This document shows, in pieces, positions 41,466-50,636 of a stretch of 64,000 nt of DNA (its first letter is position 1; every line of letters starts with the position of its first letter). Position numbers and translations under genes: made by a program. Origin of the DNA: Pseudomonadota bacterium. GTDB taxonomy: Bacteria > Myxococcota_A > Bradymonadia > Bradymonadales > GCA-2716585. The stretch lies in the NCBI GenBank assembly GCA_005804885.1, contig SYOX01000050.1, positions 1 to 64,000 on the forward strand, in the 5' to 3' direction. The notes below the pieces were generated by a model. The model worked only from the letters and a program-made list of their open reading frames with translations. It was not told the DNA's origin and did no database searches.

Positions 41466-43781
41466 GTGAACACCGAGAGCACCACCCCCGAGACCGAGCT
41501 GGAGACCTCCCTGATGGAGGCCGAGGGCGTTCATCAGGACGATATTAAACTGGACGACGCCCAGAGGGGCGCCGGTGAGGGTGAGCACGACGGTGAGGAC
41601 GAGGCCGGGGAGGCTCGGGAGCTTGAGCCTGGCGTCTTCTGGTCGGCGAGGGTCGAGGAGATCGGCCAGGAGCGCGTGGTGGTGTCGCTGGGCGACGGGG
41701 CCCAGGGGGTCTTCGACGTGCGCGAGGCCAGGGCGGCGGACAAGTCCTTCATGATCAAGGTCGGCGATGAGATCGAGGTGCTCGTCGACGAGAAGGCGCC
41801 GGAGGGCGTCTGGCTCGTGTCGATGGAGAAGGCCGAGAAGGTGAGGGTCTTCAACCGCCTCACGAAGCTGGCCAAGGAGCGGACGACGGTCAAGGGGGTG
41901 ATCACGCGGCAGGTGCGCGGGGGTCTGTCGGTGGACATCGGCGTGAGGGCCTTCTTGCCAGGTCAAGAGTCGGGCTTCCGCCGCGAGGACGCCCAGCGCG
42001 TGATCGGCCAGCGGATCATCTGTCAGATCCAGAGCTTCGATCGGCAAAAAGGCGAGGTGGTGCTGACGCGCAAGTCGCTGGTGGAGAAGGCCGACAAGGC
42101 GGCCAAGGCGGCGCTCTACGAGCGGATCAAGGTGGGGGACGTGGTCACCGGCGTCGTCTCGAGCGTGACGAAGTTCGGGGCCTTCGTGGACATCGGCGGG
42201 TCGGACGGGCTGCTGCACGCCACGGAGATGAGCTGGGATCGGGTCGGGGACCCGGCCTCGGTGGTGTCGGTGGGCGACGAGCTGGAGGTCCAGATCATCG
42301 AGCTGGACAGCAAGAAGGATCGGATCGGGCTGTCGCGCAAGGCGCTGGTGCCCAACCCCTGGCTGACCTTCGCCGCCGATCACCCGGAGGGGTCCAGGGC
42401 CTCTGGCGTGGTCACGTCGCTGACGGACTTCGGGGCCTTCGTGGACATCGGCGGGGTCGAGGGGCTGGTGCACGTCAGCGAGCTGAGCTGGGATCGCAAC
42501 GTGCGGAGCGCCAAGGGCTTTCTGGAGAAGGGCCAGAAGGTGGAGGTCTTCATCAAGGAGTTCGACGTCGAGAACCAGCGCATCAGCCTGAGCCTCAAGC
42601 GCCTTGAAGAGAACCCCTGGTCGTCGCTGGTCAAGAGTCTGGAGGTGGGCGGTCGGGTCAAGGGCAAGGTGCGCAGCGTCGTCGACTTCGGCGTCTTCGT
42701 CGAGGTGCTGCCCGGCGTCGAGGGCCTGCTCCACGTCTCGGATCTGTCCTGGACCGAGCGGCTCTCCACGCCCCACGACTTCCGCGACTTTCAGGAGGGC
42801 GAGGAGGTCGAGGTCGTCGTGCTGGGCATCGACATGGATCGCGGCCGGGTGAGCCTGGGCGTCAAGCAGCTGACCAGGGAGCCCTGGGAGGCCGCCGGCG
42901 AGGGGTTGCGCAAGGGCGGGGTGCTGGAGGTGACGATCGTGCGGACGATGCCCTTCGGGGCCTTCGCGACGATCGTGCCGGGCCTTGAGGGGCTCATCCA
43001 CGTCTCCGAGCTGGCCGTCGACAGGGTCGACAGAGTCGAGGACGTCGTCAAGCCCGGCCAGACGGTCAAGGTCCGCGTGCTGGAGGCCGATCGCAAGAAG
43101 GGCAAGGTGTCGCTGTCGATCAAGGCCTTCTTGACGGAGGAGGGCGGCGCGATGACCTCCTACACCGAGCAGTCCACCGGCGGGACCTCCTTCGGTGCGC
43201 TGCTCAAGGCGCAGGGGCTGGTCCAGGGCGAGCCCGAGGCGCCTGCGCCCAAGGCGCCTGGGCCCAAGGCGAAGGCCGTCAAGGCAAAGGCCGCCGCGCC
43301 CGAAGCGGTCGCCGAGGCCGCTGCGCCTGAGGAGATCGTCGAGGCCGCCGCGTCCGAAGCGATCGCCGAGGCCGCCGAGGCCGTCGCGCCCGAGGCCGCC
43401 GAGGCCCTCGCGCCCGAGGCGGGCGCCGAGTCTGTCGAGGCCGTTGAGGCGGAGGTGGTCGCGCCCGAGGAGGTCATCGAGGCCGAATCGAGCGCCAAGG
43501 CCGCCCCGGTCGAGGCGGAGGTGGTCGCGTCCGAAGAGATCGCCGAGGCCGTCGAGGCCGGGGCCGCCGAGCCTGAGGCGAGCGCCGAGGTCGAGGCGAG
43601 CTCTGAGCCCGAGGCGAGCGCCGAGGCCGCTGAAGCCGAGGCGAGCGCCGAGGCTGGCTCTGAGGTCGGGGCGAGCGATGAGTCCGCCGAGGCCGTCGAG
43701 GCGGAGGCCTCCGAGGCCGAGCCTGCCGGGTCCGGCGAGTCCGATGAGGCCGCTGTCGATGTGACCGAGGAGCCCTCCTGA
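41466..43781 (+). CDS. rpsA: 30S ribosomal protein S1 with acidic C-terminal tail
   Basis: The 771-residue product has six S1/OB-fold repeats between about residues 50 and 560, for example VVTGVVSSVTKFGAFVDIGG, SGVVTSLTDFGAFVDIGG and KGKVRSVVDFGVFVEVLPG. S1 binds mRNA and helps initiate translation. After the sixth repeat comes a 190-residue low-complexity tail of Ala, Glu, Val and Ser (units such as EAVEAEVVAPEE), strongly acidic, which ordinary S1 lacks. The start is GTG at 41466 after a GGAG site. The tail DNA is internally repetitive. Confidence 0.93.
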   Translation: MNTESTTPETELETSLMEAEGVHQDDIKLDDAQRGAGEGEHDGEDEAGEARELEPGVFWSARVEEIGQERVVVSLGDGAQGVFDVREARAADKSFMIKVGDEIEVLVDEKAPEGVWLVSMEKAEKVRVFNRLTKLAKERTTVKGVITRQVRGGLSVDIGVRAFLPGQESGFRREDAQRVIGQRIICQIQSFDRQKGEVVLTRKSLVEKADKAAKAALYERIKVGDVVTGVVSSVTKFGAFVDIGGSDGLLHATEMSWDRVGDPASVVSVGDELEVQIIELDSKKDRIGLSRKALVPNPWLTFAADHPEGSRASGVVTSLTDFGAFVDIGGVEGLVHVSELSWDRNVRSAKGFLEKGQKVEVFIKEFDVENQRISLSLKRLEENPWSSLVKSLEVGGRVKGKVRSVVDFGVFVEVLPGVEGLLHVSDLSWTERLSTPHDFRDFQEGEEVEVVVLGIDMDRGRVSLGVKQLTREPWEAAGEGLRKGGVLEVTIVRTMPFGAFATIVPGLEGLIHVSELAVDRVDRVEDVVKPGQTVKVRVLEADRKKGKVSLSIKAFLTEEGGAMTSYTEQSTGGTSFGALLKAQGLVQGEPEAPAPKAPGPKAKAVKAKAAAPEAVAEAAAPEEIVEAAASEAIAEAAEAVAPEAAEALAPEAGAESVEAVEAEVVAPEEVIEAESSAKAAPVEAEVVASEEIAEAVEAGAAEPEASAEVEASSEPEASAEAAEAEASAEAGSEVGASDESAEAVEAEASEAEPAGSGESDEAAVDVTEEPS

Positions 43782-43976
43782 TCCTTCCGCCGAGCGGGGT
43801 CGCGGGCCGCCCCTGGAAGACCCCGATGGCGTCGTCGAAGCCGACGCGTTGCCGTCGACGTGTCGGCCGAGCGAGCTGATCTGGCGCGCTCGACATCTCC
43901 CTCGTCGAGGTCGAATCTCCTCGCCTGCTGGCCCTGAGGGGCGGCGCTCGCCGCTGGCGCCTGTACGCCGATTCCG

Positions 43977-44726
43977 ATGACGATTCAACATGTTGCAGAT
44001 CACGTCTACCTCCACCCCGGGCCTCTGAGGGCGGCGCGCTTCGTGGCGCGGCCGCACCGCTTCTGCGTGGAGGCGAGGCTGGAGGAGGGGGGCGCGGCGA
44101 TCGCGTGCCACCTGGCCGATCCGGGGCGCCTGGAGGGGCTGCTTGTGCCTGGGGCGGCGCTGCGGGTGCTGGGGCCCTTCGGCCCGCCGCGGAAGCTGGC
44201 CTGGAGCGCGGCGCTGGTCGAGGTCGGCGGCGTCTGGGTCAACCTGGTCACGACCGTGCCCAACGTGCTCTTCGAGGGGCTGTTGAGGGCGGGGCACCTG
44301 CCGGGGGTGGCGATCCCGGAGCGGATCGAGGCGGTCGAGCGGGAGGTGTCGATCGGGGGCAGCCGGATCGACTTCCGCGTTCATGACGACGAGGGGCCGT
44401 GTCTGGTCGAGGTCAAGAGCGTGACCTTCGAGGCCGGGGCAGGGGTGGGGCGCTTCCCGGACGCGCCGTCGGCCAGGGCCAGGCGGCACGTCCGGGAGCT
44501 GGGAGAGCGCGCGCTGCGGGGCGAGCGGGCCGCGGTGGTCTTCATCACGGGGCGCGGGGATCTGTCGAGCGTCGCGCCGGCCGAGGCGGTGGACCCGGAC
44601 TTCGCCGAGGCGCTGCGCGAGGCCGCCGCGGCCGGGGTGTCGCTCCACGGCCTGCGCTTGACCTTCGACGAGGTGGGGGCGGGCGATCCGGCCCCGATCC
44701 CGGTGAGGACAGGCGAGCCGCCTTGA
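43977..44726 (+). CDS. sfsA: SfsA family nuclease/sugar fermentation stimulation protein
   Basis: The 249-residue product matches SfsA: an N-terminal OB-like part with ACHLADPGRLEGLLVPGA, then a nuclease-like part with SRIDFRVHD, CLVEVKSVTFE and GRFPDAPSARARRHVREL, matching the family pattern of FPDA, a basic spacer and H-REL. The Asp and the Glu-Lys pair are PD-(D/E)xK-type residues. SfsA has DNA-binding and reported nuclease activity; its role is unsettled. The 195 bases before it contain no clear feature. Confidence 0.92.
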   Translation: MTIQHVADHVYLHPGPLRAARFVARPHRFCVEARLEEGGAAIACHLADPGRLEGLLVPGAALRVLGPFGPPRKLAWSAALVEVGGVWVNLVTTVPNVLFEGLLRAGHLPGVAIPERIEAVEREVSIGGSRIDFRVHDDEGPCLVEVKSVTFEAGAGVGRFPDAPSARARRHVRELGERALRGERAAVVFITGRGDLSSVAPAEAVDPDFAEALREAAAAGVSLHGLRLTFDEVGAGDPAPIPVRTGEPP

Positions 44727-44757
44727 GCGGGGGAGCGCGGCGGCGCTGGCGGGCGCG

Positions 44758-45180
44758 TCAGGCGGGGAAGCGCTCGGCGAAGAAGGCGGCGAGCCGATCC
44801 CGGATGGCGGCGCGGGCGACGCGGAAGCGCTGGAGCTGGTCCTCGTCGCTCTCGTCGTCGAAGCCGGCGGGGTCCTGGATGGGCCAGTGGAGGCGCTCGA
44901 CGGCGCGGGGGAAGATGGGGCAGACCTCCTCGGCGCAGAGGGTGACGACGAGGTCGATGTCGTCCAGGGGGAGGTCGTCGGTGGACTTGGAGGAGTGGGA
45001 GGTGATGTCGATCCCAAGCTCCCGCATGGCGGCGATGGCCTGAGGGCGCACCCTGGTGGGGACGCTGCCGGCGCTGTAGATGGTGACGCCCTCGGGGGCC
45101 ATGTCGCGGGCCAGGCCCTCGGCCATCTGGCTGCGGGCCGAGTTCGCCACGCACATGAAGAGGATGATCTTGGGGGTCAT
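44758..45180 (-). CDS. arsC: thioredoxin-dependent arsenate reductase
   Basis: The 140-residue product has the low-molecular-weight phosphatase fold of thioredoxin-coupled ArsC. The P-loop is [13 protein letters not shown] (Cys10, Arg16), followed by [14 protein letters not shown], with Cys82 and Cys87 as the probable redox pair (one loop is two residues shorter than the C82-C89 spacing of Firmicutes enzymes). A phosphatase-type Asp-Pro lies at IQDPAG. Ala15 replaces a Cys found in some homologues. It reduces arsenate to arsenite, but no arsR or efflux gene is adjacent. The ATG at 45180 gives the family N-terminus; the open frame extends further upstream. Confidence 0.9.
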   Translation of the reverse strand: MTPKIILFMCVANSARSQMAEGLARDMAPEGVTIYSAGSVPTRVRPQAIAAMRELGIDITSHSSKSTDDLPLDDIDLVVTLCAEEVCPIFPRAVERLHWPIQDPAGFDDESDEDQLQRFRVARAAIRDRLAAFFAERFPA

Positions 45181-45271
45181 GGTTGCTCTCGGGTGTTTTG
45201 GCGTCGTCGGCCGTCGAGGGGCCATGAAACACCGAGCGGCCTTGAAGTTCAAGGGCGGGTCGGTGGGCGCT

Positions 45272-45299
45272 TTGCGCGCGGGCGCAATGATCTTATGAT
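45272..45299 (+). promoter_or_regulatory. candidate promoter of the 12-unit repeat protein
   Basis: TATGAT (45294-45299) is a good -10 box; a weak TTGCGC (45272-45277) lies 16 bases upstream. Transcription from here would start near 45306, which favours translation from the ATG at 45366 with about a 60-base leader. Confidence 0.4.
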
Positions 45300-45365
45300 G
45301 GGGACATGGCAGGCGCCGCGTTCTCGGCTTGGAGCGCGCAACCCACTGAGAGAGATCTCGATCCC

Positions 45366-48300
45366 ATGGAAAACGCTCTGGACTTCCGCGATGAGCAGGA
45401 GAAGGTCGAGCCCTCCCCTTTGATGGAGGCGGGGCTGGAGGAGCCGCAGCAGGACACGAAGATCGAGGACACGCTGGCGCAGTCGGTCACGCCGACGAGC
45501 ACGCCGGAGCAGGCCGCGCAGGTGGTCGGTCAGTTCTCGCCGGAGCAGCAGCAGCAGTCCTTGATGTGGCTCAACAGCCACCGCGGGGCGCTCTTTGCCA
45601 GCCAGGTGGCGTCGATCCTGGACGGAACGGGCAGCGTGATCGACAAGCAGCTTGAGTCGCTGGGGGCCTCGGCGGGTCAGGCGGCGGGTCAGGCGGCCAG
45701 CGGCTTCCAGTTCGGGATCGCGGAGCAGACGGCGGCCGATCAGCAAAAAGACAAGAAGTACGCGGGCAAGGAGACGCTGGCGACCTACACCGATCCGCTC
45801 ATGGGGCAGTTCCAGGTGCTCTTTGACGTGGACCAGGGGGTCAGCGCCTCGTTGATGGACGGGGTGGTGACGGTCTTTGCGAAGTCGGGCTTGACGCTAA
45901 GGACGCCGCAGGGGTTGCCGGACGTGACGATCAAGCTCGTCCGGGTGGATCTGAAGACGGGCGCGGCGTCGATCGTGAGCGATCCGAAGATCGGGGCCTT
46001 CGAGGAGCGGCTGATTACGGAGGGTTTGAGGTCGAGCTTGCTGGCGGGCGTGGGGAAGATGGACTCGCAGGCGGATCTGGCCACGACCTTGGGGCTGGAG
46101 GTCAACAAGGAGGGCAAGATCCCGCTCTACGAGTCCGTCTGGGCGGACGTGTATCTGGACGCGAGCGCGGCGATCACGACGACGATGTCGGACAGCAAGG
46201 TGACGCTGCACTTCAGCGAGCCGATCTTCTGCGACATCCTCGGGCCGGTGAACCTGCACATCATGGCGATCGCGTACGACTTCCGGACGGCTTCGATCGA
46301 CTTGATCCCCCCGGCGACGGGCGGCGCGGTCGGGGTGGTGCTGGAGGAGTACGCCAGCCAGCTGGGGGAGGGCTTCGCCAACGACTTCATCCGGAGCAAG
46401 ATGCCGGCGGCGATGAAGGTGGCCGGCTACAGCCCGAAGAAGGATCCGAAGCTGACGGAGAACTTCAACGCGCTGCTGACCAACCTGGGGGTGTCCAAGG
46501 GGGACAAGTCCGAGGTGGACAAGGCGCGGGCGGCCGAGGAGGTCAAGGAGGCCAGGGGGGCAGCGCCGGCGGCCGACGCGGGGTCGGGAGGTTCGGGCGC
46601 CGAGGGTCCGCAGTGCGCGCCCCTGGAGGGCGACTTCGTGCCCTTGTACACGGTGAGCACGGCCTCGGGGACGATCGCGCTGGCGGTCGACAAGGGCGAC
46701 GCCTTCGACGTGAGCAAGTCGGCCACGGAGATCCGGCTGGGGGCCTCCAGGGGGATCTACGTGGTGGCGCCGGGTGCGCCCTACCTGTCGGAGCTGCGGA
46801 TCTTCGACGTGCGCTACGGGCTGGCCGACGGCAAGATCCAGATCAGCGCCTCGGAGGAGGTCGGGGAGCTGGTCACGGAGGTGCTGGAGTCGCTGATCCG
46901 CACCCAGGTGCTGCCCAGGATGCCCGGCGAGGTGCTCAGCAAGCTCGGGGTGGGCAAGGACCCGTCGCAGATGGAGGAGTCCGGCGACGAGGAGGTGCTC
47001 TACGCGGTCGAGGCGCCGGGGCTGGGCCAGGTGCAGGTGATGGCCGACGCCTCCGACACGGTGAAGATCTCGCGGGGCGAGACGCGCCTGGAGATCGCGT
47101 CGGCCAAGGGCGTGCGGCTGCGGGTGCTGGGCGCGGACTGGATCCCGGATCTGGTCATCGGGCTGCTGGCCTACGACACGGAGACCGGGCAGGTCGCCAT
47201 CGAGCCGCCGTCGGGCGGCGAGCGTCTGGACGCAGGGCCGCTGACGGAGAAGATCGTCGAGGCGATCATGCGCACGCAGCTCTTGCCGCTCTTGCCGGGG
47301 GAGGTGCGGGACTCGGCGGGGCTGGAGTCCTCGAAGGATCCGACGGCGGTGCCGGAGGCGCAGGGCAATGTGATCGTGAGCGACACCTGGGGTCCGCTCG
47401 GGCAGGTGGACGTCTCGCTGGCGCCGGGCGACACGATCGGCTTCAAGAACGGGCCGGAGGGCGCGGTGGCGACCATCAGCCAGGGCTTGATGGTGCGTGC
47501 GCCCTCGCTGGGCTTCGTGGTGCGGATCTTCGAGCTGGGCTACGATCCTGTGACGAAGAAGGTCACGACGCGCTCGGAGCCGAAGCTGGGCAGCTACGAG
47601 GAGGCGCTGATCGGGGGCGCGCTCGGCGAGTTCGTCATGCCGCAGCTGCAGGCCTGGATCGCGACCCACGACGAGGATCTGACCGACAAGCTGACGGTCT
47701 TGTATCGATCCGAGATCGAGGGCTTCGGCCAGTACAAGATCTGCGTCGAGGCCGGCGACTCGGTCCAGCTCCAGCAGGACGACGCGTCGCTGACCTTGAG
47801 CAGTTCGAAGGGGATCTTCTGGATGTCCGAAGGCGGCGACATCCAGAAGGTGTTGCCCTCCAACCGGATCACGCAGATCAGGCTGGACCTGAACACCGGC
47901 GAGATGACGATCAACGCCCGCTCGGGGGTGGGCCTGCTGGGCGAGCGCATCGCGACGCGCTTCTTGCAGTTCATGGCGCTGCCGCAGATCGACCCGGCGC
48001 TGCGCGAAAAGCTCTTCGGGGGCAAGGATCCGCTGCAGAAGGAGGAGGCCAAGGTGCCCGGGGCGCTCGGCAATGTGCTCTGGGAGGGGGATCTGGGCGG
48101 GCTGGGGCCGATCGACGTCTCGATCAAGGACGGCGACACGCTCGGGGTCGCGCAAGGCCCCGAGGGCATCAAGATCAACGTCGGGGGCGGCGTGCGCGTG
48201 CGGCTGCCGAAGATGGGGTTGACGGCGCGGATCTTCGAACTGGGCTATGACCCGCAGACGGGCAAGCTGACGGCGAAGTCCGATCCGCCCATGGGGCCCT

Positions 48301-50252
48301 ACGAGCAAGAGATCGTCGTCGGGGCGCTTGAGGCCTACGTGATGCCCTCGATCCAGGACTTCATGTCCAGGCAGGACGCCAACCCGAAGGACAGCACGCG
48401 GGTGCTCTTCAAGGCGGACCTGGGGGGTCAGGGCTCGGTGCGGATCTGCGTCGAGCAGAGCGACACGCTTCAGATCGATCAGGACGCCGAGTCGATCTCG
48501 GTCTCGGCGGCCCAGGGGATCTTCTGGCTGGCCGAGGGGGAGCTGTCCAGGACGCTGCCGGCCAACCGGATCCGCCGCGTGAGCATGTCGCTCAAGACCG
48601 GCGAGGTGGAGATCGACGCGGATCAGGACATCGGCCCGCTGGGCGAGCACGTGGCCACGCGGGTGATCCAGTCGGCGGTGCTGCCCCGGATCGACGCCAG
48701 GACGCGCGACATGCTCTTCGGGGGCCAGGATCCGCTGCAACAGGAGAAGCCGGCCTTGCCCAAGGCCGGTCAGGTGCTCTACAGCGGGAAGGTGGCCGGG
48801 ATGGACTTCGACGTGAGTCTGGCCGGCGGCAAGTTCTCGATCGACGCTCTGCCCGGCGGGCAGCTGGCCTTCGGGGCCAACAGCGGCGGGCTGATGCTCC
48901 GGGTGCCCCAGATGGCCCTGGCCGTGACGCTCTTTGACATCGCCTACGACCCCAAGGCGGCCACCCTGACCCACCTGCGGACCCACCCGCCGGTCGGGGC
49001 CGGGGAGCTGGAGCTGCTCCAGGCGGCCATCCGGCAGTTCGCCCAGCCCGCCATCGCCGAGTACGTCAAGCCCGAAAAGGGCGACGGCGCCAAGGGCCTG
49101 CGGACGGTGGCGGCCTTCGGCGGCGTCTCGCTCAAGGTGCCGGTCGAGGGCAGCGTGAGCGTCAACCACGGCGACCGCTTCACCGAGGTCCGCTCCGAGG
49201 CCGGCATGGTCATCGAGAGCGGCCTTCTGTCCGAGGCGCCGCCTCGGCTGCGCTCGGTGCGCTACGAGCACGGCACGGGTCGCATCAGCCTCGATCTCGT
49301 CAACACGGTCGACAACACCGTCTACAAGGATCAAACGGAGGTCTCGGGCTTCACCCAGGACGTCATCAGCGGCCTGGTGCGCCGCCTCGTCGACCCGCAC
49401 CTGACGCCGGAGATGCGCGCGATGGGCCTGGCCGGCGCCGAGGCCCAGCCCGAGACCTCCGCGCGCCCTCGCCAGGGCGAGACGACCTGGATGGACATCA
49501 CCAGCGAGGCCGTCGGTCGGGTGCTGCTCTTCACCCAGAAGGACGACGCGATCTCGCTCGTGGCCGGCAGCGAGGAGTTCAACCTGACCTCCAAGGGCGG
49601 CGTCCGGCTCGTCCTGCCCGATCTGGGCGTCAGCCAGACCTTCTCCTCGCTGCGCTACCACCTGGGCACGGACGACGTCCAGCTCACCGGCATGGGCCGC
49701 CTGGAGCACGCGCTGATGCGCAATGTCGCCCGCGCCATGGTCGGGCCGCTGCTGGCCCAGCAGGGCGTGGATCTCAAGGACCCCAAGGGGATGGGCCAGC
49801 AGCTGCGCGAGCAGCAAGAGGAGACCAAGAAGGGCGAGCTGCTCATCAAGACCGACGGCGCCGAGCTCTACGTGCCCTCCAACTGCGTCATGACGGCCAC
49901 TCTGACCGGCGCCGGCCTCCGGGTCGGCTTCGAACCCAAGATCTGGATCGACGGGCCGAGCTTCGGCAACTTCTACCTCGACAAGATCAAGTACGACTTC
50001 GCCACGGCCAGGACCGAGGTCGACATCGACGGCTCCAACATCCTCTCGGCGATCTTCGAAGGGGTCGGCGAGGACAAGGCCACCGCCCCCCTGGCCGAGC
50101 TGCTCAAGCAGAAGATGCCGGCCGCCATGCGCGCGCCCGGCTACAACCTCTTCGCCGACCCCAACAAGTCCGTCAACCTCGCCCAACTCTTCAAGAATTT
50201 CAATCAGCCCGCCCCTGAGACCGAGGCCGACAAGGGCAAGAAGAAGAAGTAG
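45366..50252 (+). CDS. large protein of about 12 tandem beta-rich repeat units, no export signal
   Basis: The product is 1628 residues from the ATG at 45366 (an ATG at 45306 is less likely). After a polar Gln/Glu-rich N-terminus of about 130 residues come 12 units starting near nt 45782, 46126, 46645, 46996, 47370, 47696, 48074, 48402, 48774, 49097, 49480 and 49839. Each has several predicted strands, a segment like [14 protein letters not shown] and a closing amphipathic helix with P-rich end. From unit 4 the lengths alternate at about 125 and 109 residues, so the true period is a two-unit block. Units 2 and 12 share a KMPAAM-GY-DP end. No signal peptide, lipobox or membrane helix is visible. 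No family is recognised. Confidence 0.85.
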   Translation: MENALDFRDEQEKVEPSPLMEAGLEEPQQDTKIEDTLAQSVTPTSTPEQAAQVVGQFSPEQQQQSLMWLNSHRGALFASQVASILDGTGSVIDKQLESLGASAGQAAGQAASGFQFGIAEQTAADQQKDKKYAGKETLATYTDPLMGQFQVLFDVDQGVSASLMDGVVTVFAKSGLTLRTPQGLPDVTIKLVRVDLKTGAASIVSDPKIGAFEERLITEGLRSSLLAGVGKMDSQADLATTLGLEVNKEGKIPLYESVWADVYLDASAAITTTMSDSKVTLHFSEPIFCDILGPVNLHIMAIAYDFRTASIDLIPPATGGAVGVVLEEYASQLGEGFANDFIRSKMPAAMKVAGYSPKKDPKLTENFNALLTNLGVSKGDKSEVDKARAAEEVKEARGAAPAADAGSGGSGAEGPQCAPLEGDFVPLYTVSTASGTIALAVDKGDAFDVSKSATEIRLGASRGIYVVAPGAPYLSELRIFDVRYGLADGKIQISASEEVGELVTEVLESLIRTQVLPRMPGEVLSKLGVGKDPSQMEESGDEEVLYAVEAPGLGQVQVMADASDTVKISRGETRLEIASAKGVRLRVLGADWIPDLVIGLLAYDTETGQVAIEPPSGGERLDAGPLTEKIVEAIMRTQLLPLLPGEVRDSAGLESSKDPTAVPEAQGNVIVSDTWGPLGQVDVSLAPGDTIGFKNGPEGAVATISQGLMVRAPSLGFVVRIFELGYDPVTKKVTTRSEPKLGSYEEALIGGALGEFVMPQLQAWIATHDEDLTDKLTVLYRSEIEGFGQYKICVEAGDSVQLQQDDASLTLSSSKGIFWMSEGGDIQKVLPSNRITQIRLDLNTGEMTINARSGVGLLGERIATRFLQFMALPQIDPALREKLFGGKDPLQKEEAKVPGALGNVLWEGDLGGLGPIDVSIKDGDTLGVAQGPEGIKINVGGGVRVRLPKMGLTARIFELGYDPQTGKLTAKSDPPMGPYEQEIVVGALEAYVMPSIQDFMSRQDANPKDSTRVLFKADLGGQGSVRICVEQSDTLQIDQDAESISVSAAQGIFWLAEGELSRTLPANRIRRVSMSLKTGEVEIDADQDIGPLGEHVATRVIQSAVLPRIDARTRDMLFGGQDPLQQEKPALPKAGQVLYSGKVAGMDFDVSLAGGKFSIDALPGGQLAFGANSGGLMLRVPQMALAVTLFDIAYDPKAATLTHLRTHPPVGAGELELLQAAIRQFAQPAIAEYVKPEKGDGAKGLRTVAAFGGVSLKVPVEGSVSVNHGDRFTEVRSEAGMVIESGLLSEAPPRLRSVRYEHGTGRISLDLVNTVDNTVYKDQTEVSGFTQDVISGLVRRLVDPHLTPEMRAMGLAGAEAQPETSARPRQGETTWMDITSEAVGRVLLFTQKDDAISLVAGSEEFNLTSKGGVRLVLPDLGVSQTFSSLRYHLGTDDVQLTGMGRLEHALMRNVARAMVGPLLAQQGVDLKDPKGMGQQLREQQEETKKGELLIKTDGAELYVPSNCVMTATLTGAGLRVGFEPKIWIDGPSFGNFYLDKIKYDFATARTEVDIDGSNILSAIFEGVGEDKATAPLAELLKQKMPAAMRAPGYNLFADPNKSVNLAQLFKNFNQPAPETEADKGKKKK
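47370..48773 (+). repeat. two adjacent copies of a ~704-base two-unit block
   Basis: Within the repeat gene, units at 47370 and 48074 are close relatives (both with RIFELGYDP and a GALGEFVMP or GALEAYVMP helix), and units at 47696 and 48402 likewise (both with a KICVE or RICVE segment, then SKGIFW or AQGIFW). The block 47370-48073 is thus duplicated as 48074-48773. Confidence 0.75.
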
Positions 50253-50636
50253 CCCGCCCGCCCCAGGCTGCCTTGCGCGCGGCCTCCCAATTACGTGCGC
50301 ACCTGTTGAGAGAGCTTTATCCTGGGGCTGGGGCGCGCTTTACTTTCGAGGGCCATCTGCATACCCTCGGGGGCGGCACGGCGCTTGCTCTTCTCAGGCG
50401 ATCGGTGAATCGAAGTCTCGCGTCGATCCTCTCGGGAGAGATCGCATTCGACGGGGCGCAACCCCTGATGCCGGTGACTTGGGGTGGCGCGCCGGGCATG
50501 GAGCGTCGCGGGGCAGGCGAGGCGAGCGTCAGCGTGTTGACAAGGGGTCTTGTCGGGCGCTGCCAAGCGTCAAGGTCAGAGTCGAAAGGGCCGCGCAACC
50601 CAAGCGGGTTGAGGCCAGGAAAGCAGGGAGAGTGGC
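50253..50636. promoter_or_regulatory. 384-base leader region of the giant lipoprotein gene
   Basis: No gene is supported. It holds hairpins CGAGGG/CCCTCG (50347-50352, 50364-50369), CTCTC/GAGAG with two-base loop (within 50425-50443) and GACAAG/CTTGTC with a GGGT loop (50539-50554). The last overlaps a consensus TTGACA (50537-50542), but no good -10 box lies at the right distance. It could be an attenuator or operator. Confidence 0.4.

Noticed and set aside
41466-43781. Reading the acidic Ala/Glu tail of S1 as a frameshift artefact
   Set aside because: The frame continues with consistent codon bias to a stop, and the tail has a regular composition in this frame only.
41418-45017. A 1,199-codon minus-strand open frame spanning rpsA and sfsA
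   Set aside because: Both recognised genes are on the plus strand. The antisense frame has no domain and joins unrelated composition blocks.
45897-50186. A 1,429-codon minus-strand open frame
   Set aside because: It is an antisense shadow of the 12-unit repeat gene, Arg/Pro/His-rich, with no plausible start context or fold.
45782-50252. CRISPR array or DNA satellite reading of the repeats at 45.8-64 kb
   Set aside because: The periodicity is at protein level with long, diverged, in-frame units and no short identical repeats with spacers.
50537-50565. Full sigma70 promoter at the TTGACA before the giant gene
   Set aside because: The -35 is perfect, but no TATAAT-like hexamer occurs 15-19 bases downstream. 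The box is part of a GACAAG/CTTGTC hairpin.
50279-50636. Short frames of 67-181 codons on both strands before the giant gene
   Set aside because: None has a convincing ribosome binding site or recognisable sequence, and they overlap each other on both strands.
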